From assembly GCA_963833655.1 (NCBI GenBank), contig CAWHYL010000003.1, forward strand, positions 124,001 through 188,000: a stretch of 64,000 nt of DNA, in the 5' to 3' direction. Source of the DNA: 3-1-20CM-4-69-9 sp963833655 (GTDB lineage Bacteria; Actinomycetota; Thermoleophilia; Gaiellales; Gaiellaceae). The position numbers and the translations under genes are program-made. The notes beneath the pieces are model-generated. The model saw nothing but the letters and a program-made list of their open reading frames with translations, ran no database searches and had not been told where the DNA came from. Of the stretch, positions 61,983-64,000 are shown piece after piece. The stretch's first letter is position 1. Every line of letters starts with the position of its first letter.

Positions 61983-62551
61983 CAGACGCGCTCGACGCAG
62001 AGCTCGTAGAGGTACTCACCGATTTCCTCGACCGGCAGCACCGCATCGGCAACCGTCGCGGCGATCGCCGCGTCGGGCATCGTCCGGCGCTCGGCGCCGC
62101 CGGGCTCCTGCACGATCGCGACGCCGCCGCGTTCCTTGACGGCCGCGAGGCCCGCCGCGCCGTCCTCGTTCGCGCCGGTGAGGATGATGCCGATCAGGGT
62201 CGGCCCGTAGGCGATCGCCGCCGACTCGAAGAGGACGTCGATGGACGGCCGTGCGAACTGCACGCGCTCGTCGACGGAGAGCGCGAAAGATCCCGGCTCG
62301 ACGAGGAGGTGGTAGTCGGGCGGTGCGATGTACACGTTGCGCGGCTCGATCGCCATCTTGTCGTCGACGTCGCGCACGGGACGCCTGATCCGCAGGTGGA
62401 GCAGATCCGCGAGCCCGCCGGGCGCCGCGCTGGTGTGGCGATGCTGCGCGATGACGATCGGCTGCTCGATGCCGTCCGGGATGTCCGCCAGCAGCCGCCC
62501 GACGGCGTCGAGGCCGCCCCACGAGGCGCCGACCACGATCAGCTCGTACAT
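61982..62551 (-). CDS. CheB-type protein-glutamate methylesterase domain protein
   Basis: A 189-residue esterase without the receiver domain found in chemotaxis CheB. The catalytic triad is visible: Ser in VVGASWGGLDA, His in IAQHRHTSAA and Asp in ILTGANEDGAAGL. Its target would be the methyl ester made by CheR on a glutamate. No chemoreceptor, CheA or CheW gene is in the window, so the target is more likely a sensor kinase. Directly follows cheR with adjacent stop and start codons. Confidence 0.9.
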   Translation of the reverse strand: MYELIVVGASWGGLDAVGRLLADIPDGIEQPIVIAQHRHTSAAPGGLADLLHLRIRRPVRDVDDKMAIEPRNVYIAPPDYHLLVEPGSFALSVDERVQFARPSIDVLFESAAIAYGPTLIGIILTGANEDGAAGLAAVKERGGVAIVQEPGGAERRTMPDAAIAATVADAVLPVEEIGEYLYELCVERV

Positions 62552-63403
62552 CTACTGCACCTTCTTGAACACGCGCTCGGTCGCGTCGAGCTCTTCGTAG
62601 CACTGCTCGAAGGGGCTGAAGTGGATCGACTCCTTGGCACCGAGGACGAGCACGCCGAACATCATCAGGCTCTCGTAGAAGAGGCGGTGGACGCGGTCCT
62701 GCAGGGCGCGGTCGAAGTAGATCATCACGTTGCGGCAGATGATCACGTTGAACTCGTTGAACGACCCGTCCGAGACGAGGTTGTGCTGCGCGAAGACGAC
62801 GTTCTCGACGAGCGAGCGCTGGAATTGCGCGCCGTCGTACTTGGCCAGGTAGTACTCCGAGAACGCGCGCGTGCCGCCGGCCTTGATGTAGTTCTGCGTG
62901 TACTCGCGCATCTTCTCGAGCGGGAAGACACCGCCTCGCGCGCGCTCGAGCACAGACTCGTTGATGTCGGTCGCATAGATGCGCGCCCGCTCGTACACGC
63001 CTTCCTCCTCGAGCAGGATCGCCAGCGAGTAGACCTCCTCGCCGGTCGAGCAACCGGCGATCCAGATCCGCGTGAAGGGGTAGGTCCGCAGCAGCGGCAC
63101 GACCTGCTTCCGGAAGGTGGCGTAGAAGCTCGGGTCGCGGAACATCGCCGTGACGTTGATCGACAGGTCGAGCAGGAGCCGCTCCATGCACGCGGGGTCG
63201 TGGAGGAGCTTGTCCTGGAGCGCCGAGATGGTGGAGAGGCCTTCGGCCTGGACGCGGCGCCAGACGCGCCGGCGGAGCGACGCCGGCGCGTACTCGCGGA
63301 AGTCGAAGCCGTAGCGCCGGTAGACGCCTTCGAGCAGGAGCGCGAGCTCGATCTCGTCGACTCCGTCGCGCTCGGCCGTGTCCTGCTCGACCTCGAAAGC
63401 CAT
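62552..63403 (-). CDS. CheR-type protein-glutamate methyltransferase
   Basis: A 283-residue SAM enzyme. The N-terminal helical CheR_N domain (about 20-75) is followed by SINVTAMFRDPSFYATFRKQ, TRIWIAGCSTGEEVYSLAIL (SAM motif I), RIYATDINESVLERARGGVF (motif II) and NVIICRNVMIYFDRALQDRV (motif IV). It pairs with the CheB esterase. Lacks the TPR tail seen in some relatives. Confidence 0.93.
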   Translation of the reverse strand: MAFEVEQDTAERDGVDEIELALLLEGVYRRYGFDFREYAPASLRRRVWRRVQAEGLSTISALQDKLLHDPACMERLLLDLSINVTAMFRDPSFYATFRKQVVPLLRTYPFTRIWIAGCSTGEEVYSLAILLEEEGVYERARIYATDINESVLERARGGVFPLEKMREYTQNYIKAGGTRAFSEYYLAKYDGAQFQRSLVENVVFAQHNLVSDGSFNEFNVIICRNVMIYFDRALQDRVHRLFYESLMMFGVLVLGAKESIHFSPFEQCYEELDATERVFKKVQ

Positions 63404-63408
63404 GTGAG

Positions 63409-64000
63409 CTACTTGTACAACCAGACGCGCATGAGCGACAGGAGCTGGTCGGTGTCGACCGGCTTCGTGATGTAGTCGGAAGCCCCGGCCGCGATCGCCT
63501 TCTCCCGGTCGCCCTTCATCGCCTTGGCCGTGAGCGAGATGATCGGCAGCTGCGCGAACTCGTCGGCGCCCCGGATCAGCCGCGTCGTCTCGTAGCCGTC
63601 GAGCTCGGGCATCATGATGTCCATCAGGACGAGGTCGACGCCCGGCGTGCGCCGGAGCAGCTCGATCCCGTCCTTGCCGTTCTCTGCGTAGAGCACCTCC
63701 ATGCCGTGCGCCTCGAGCACGCTGGTCAGCGCGAAGACGTTTCTGACGTCGTCGTCGACGATGAGGATCGTCCGGTCCTTGAAGACCTCCTCCGCCGAAT
63801 GGAGCTGCTCGAGCAGGCGGCGCTTCTCCGGTGGCAGCTTCCGCTCGACCCGGTGGAGGAACAGCGCGGTCTCGTCGAGCAGCCGCTCGGGCGAGCTCGC
63901 GTCCTTCACGACGATCGTGTCAGCGAGCTTGCGGAGCTCGGTCGTCTCGCCCTGCGTCAGCTCCTTGCCGGTGTAGACGATCACGGGCATCTCGGCGAGC
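63409..64000 (-). CDS. C-terminal part of a hybrid histidine kinase with receiver domains (partial)
   Basis: The frame continues past the window edge. Inside are the end of one receiver-like domain (PVIVYTGKELTQGETTELRK, ending in a conserved Lys-containing KDASSPERLLDETALF) and a complete receiver: ILIVDDDVRNVFALTSVLEA, DLVLMDIMMPELDGYETTRL with the phospho-acceptor Asp, IISLTAKAMKGDREKAIAAG and YITKPVDTDQLLSLMRVWLY. This is the C-terminal architecture of multi-receiver hybrid kinases. It is the first visible gene of the operon, 5 bases before cheR. Confidence 0.85.
   Translation of the reverse strand, partial: LAEMPVIVYTGKELTQGETTELRKLADTIVVKDASSPERLLDETALFLHRVERKLPPEKRRLLEQLHSAEEVFKDRTILIVDDDVRNVFALTSVLEAHGMEVLYAENGKDGIELLRRTPGVDLVLMDIMMPELDGYETTRLIRGADEFAQLPIISLTAKAMKGDREKAIAAGASDYITKPVDTDQLLSLMRVWLYK

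Overview
This 64 kb window is high-GC DNA with many GTG and TTG starts and tightly overlapping genes. It looks like a chromosomal segment of an actinobacterium, most probably class Thermoleophilia (Gaiellales/Solirubrobacterales-like). That placement is inferred from gene content: a CarD regulator, DisA, a Bacillus-SigH-like sigma factor next to a YacP-type NYN protein, and GC-rich non-sporulator housekeeping genes. No phage, plasmid, insertion sequence or CRISPR array was found.

Layout. 1-4.5 kb: end of a GGDEF protein, a proline-rich exported protein, dusB (reverse), greA, a polysaccharide deacetylase and lysS. 4.5-26.8 kb: a large exopolysaccharide/surface-glycan locus with two O-antigen-ligase/polymerase-type proteins, a priming polyprenyl glycosylphosphotransferase, a PHP tyrosine phosphatase, a Wzz-tyrosine kinase, a Wzx flippase, about eight glycosyltransferases, a PslG-like hydrolase, a methyltransferase, a PIG-L deacetylase and an aminoglycoside-phosphotransferase-fold protein. 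26.9-52.8 kb: a housekeeping backbone in the order clpC, radA, disA, carD, ispD, ispF, gltX, cysS, rlmB, yacP, sigH, followed by a second sigma-70 factor. The backbone is interspersed with transporters, mutY, a GT-C-like membrane protein, a collagen-like protein and a marR-yceI-FMN-reductase group. 53-55.4 kb: tRNA-Thr and an MMPL transporter, flanked by two inverted copies of a structured repeat. 55.9-64 kb: a reverse-strand signalling operon with a partial hybrid kinase, CheR, CheB, a REC-PAS-GAF-PAS kinase, a lone receiver, a NarL-type kinase and a cyclase-REC-LuxR fusion.

How the parts fit. The backbone order dusB-(greA)-lysS ... clpC-radA-disA-(carD)-ispD-ispF-gltX-cysS-rlmB-yacP-sigH matches the ancestral Bacillus order. 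The glycan locus sits between lysS and clpC, where Bacillus has ctsR-mcsA-mcsB. The glycan locus has all parts expected of a Wzx/Wzy pathway: priming enzyme, transferases, flippase, polymerase/ligase, chain-length control kinase with its phosphatase, and an editing hydrolase.

Two cautions. First, about ten genes carry single-base indels that break their reading frames; these concentrate in 8.3-22.1 kb, while corrected frames keep their catalytic motifs, so assembly or read errors are more likely than decay. Second, several genes lack a canonical start at the place demanded by conservation or by a Shine-Dalgarno sequence, and appear to begin at CTG. Leaderless-looking promoters (a TAGRNT box 6-9 bases before the start codon) also recur.
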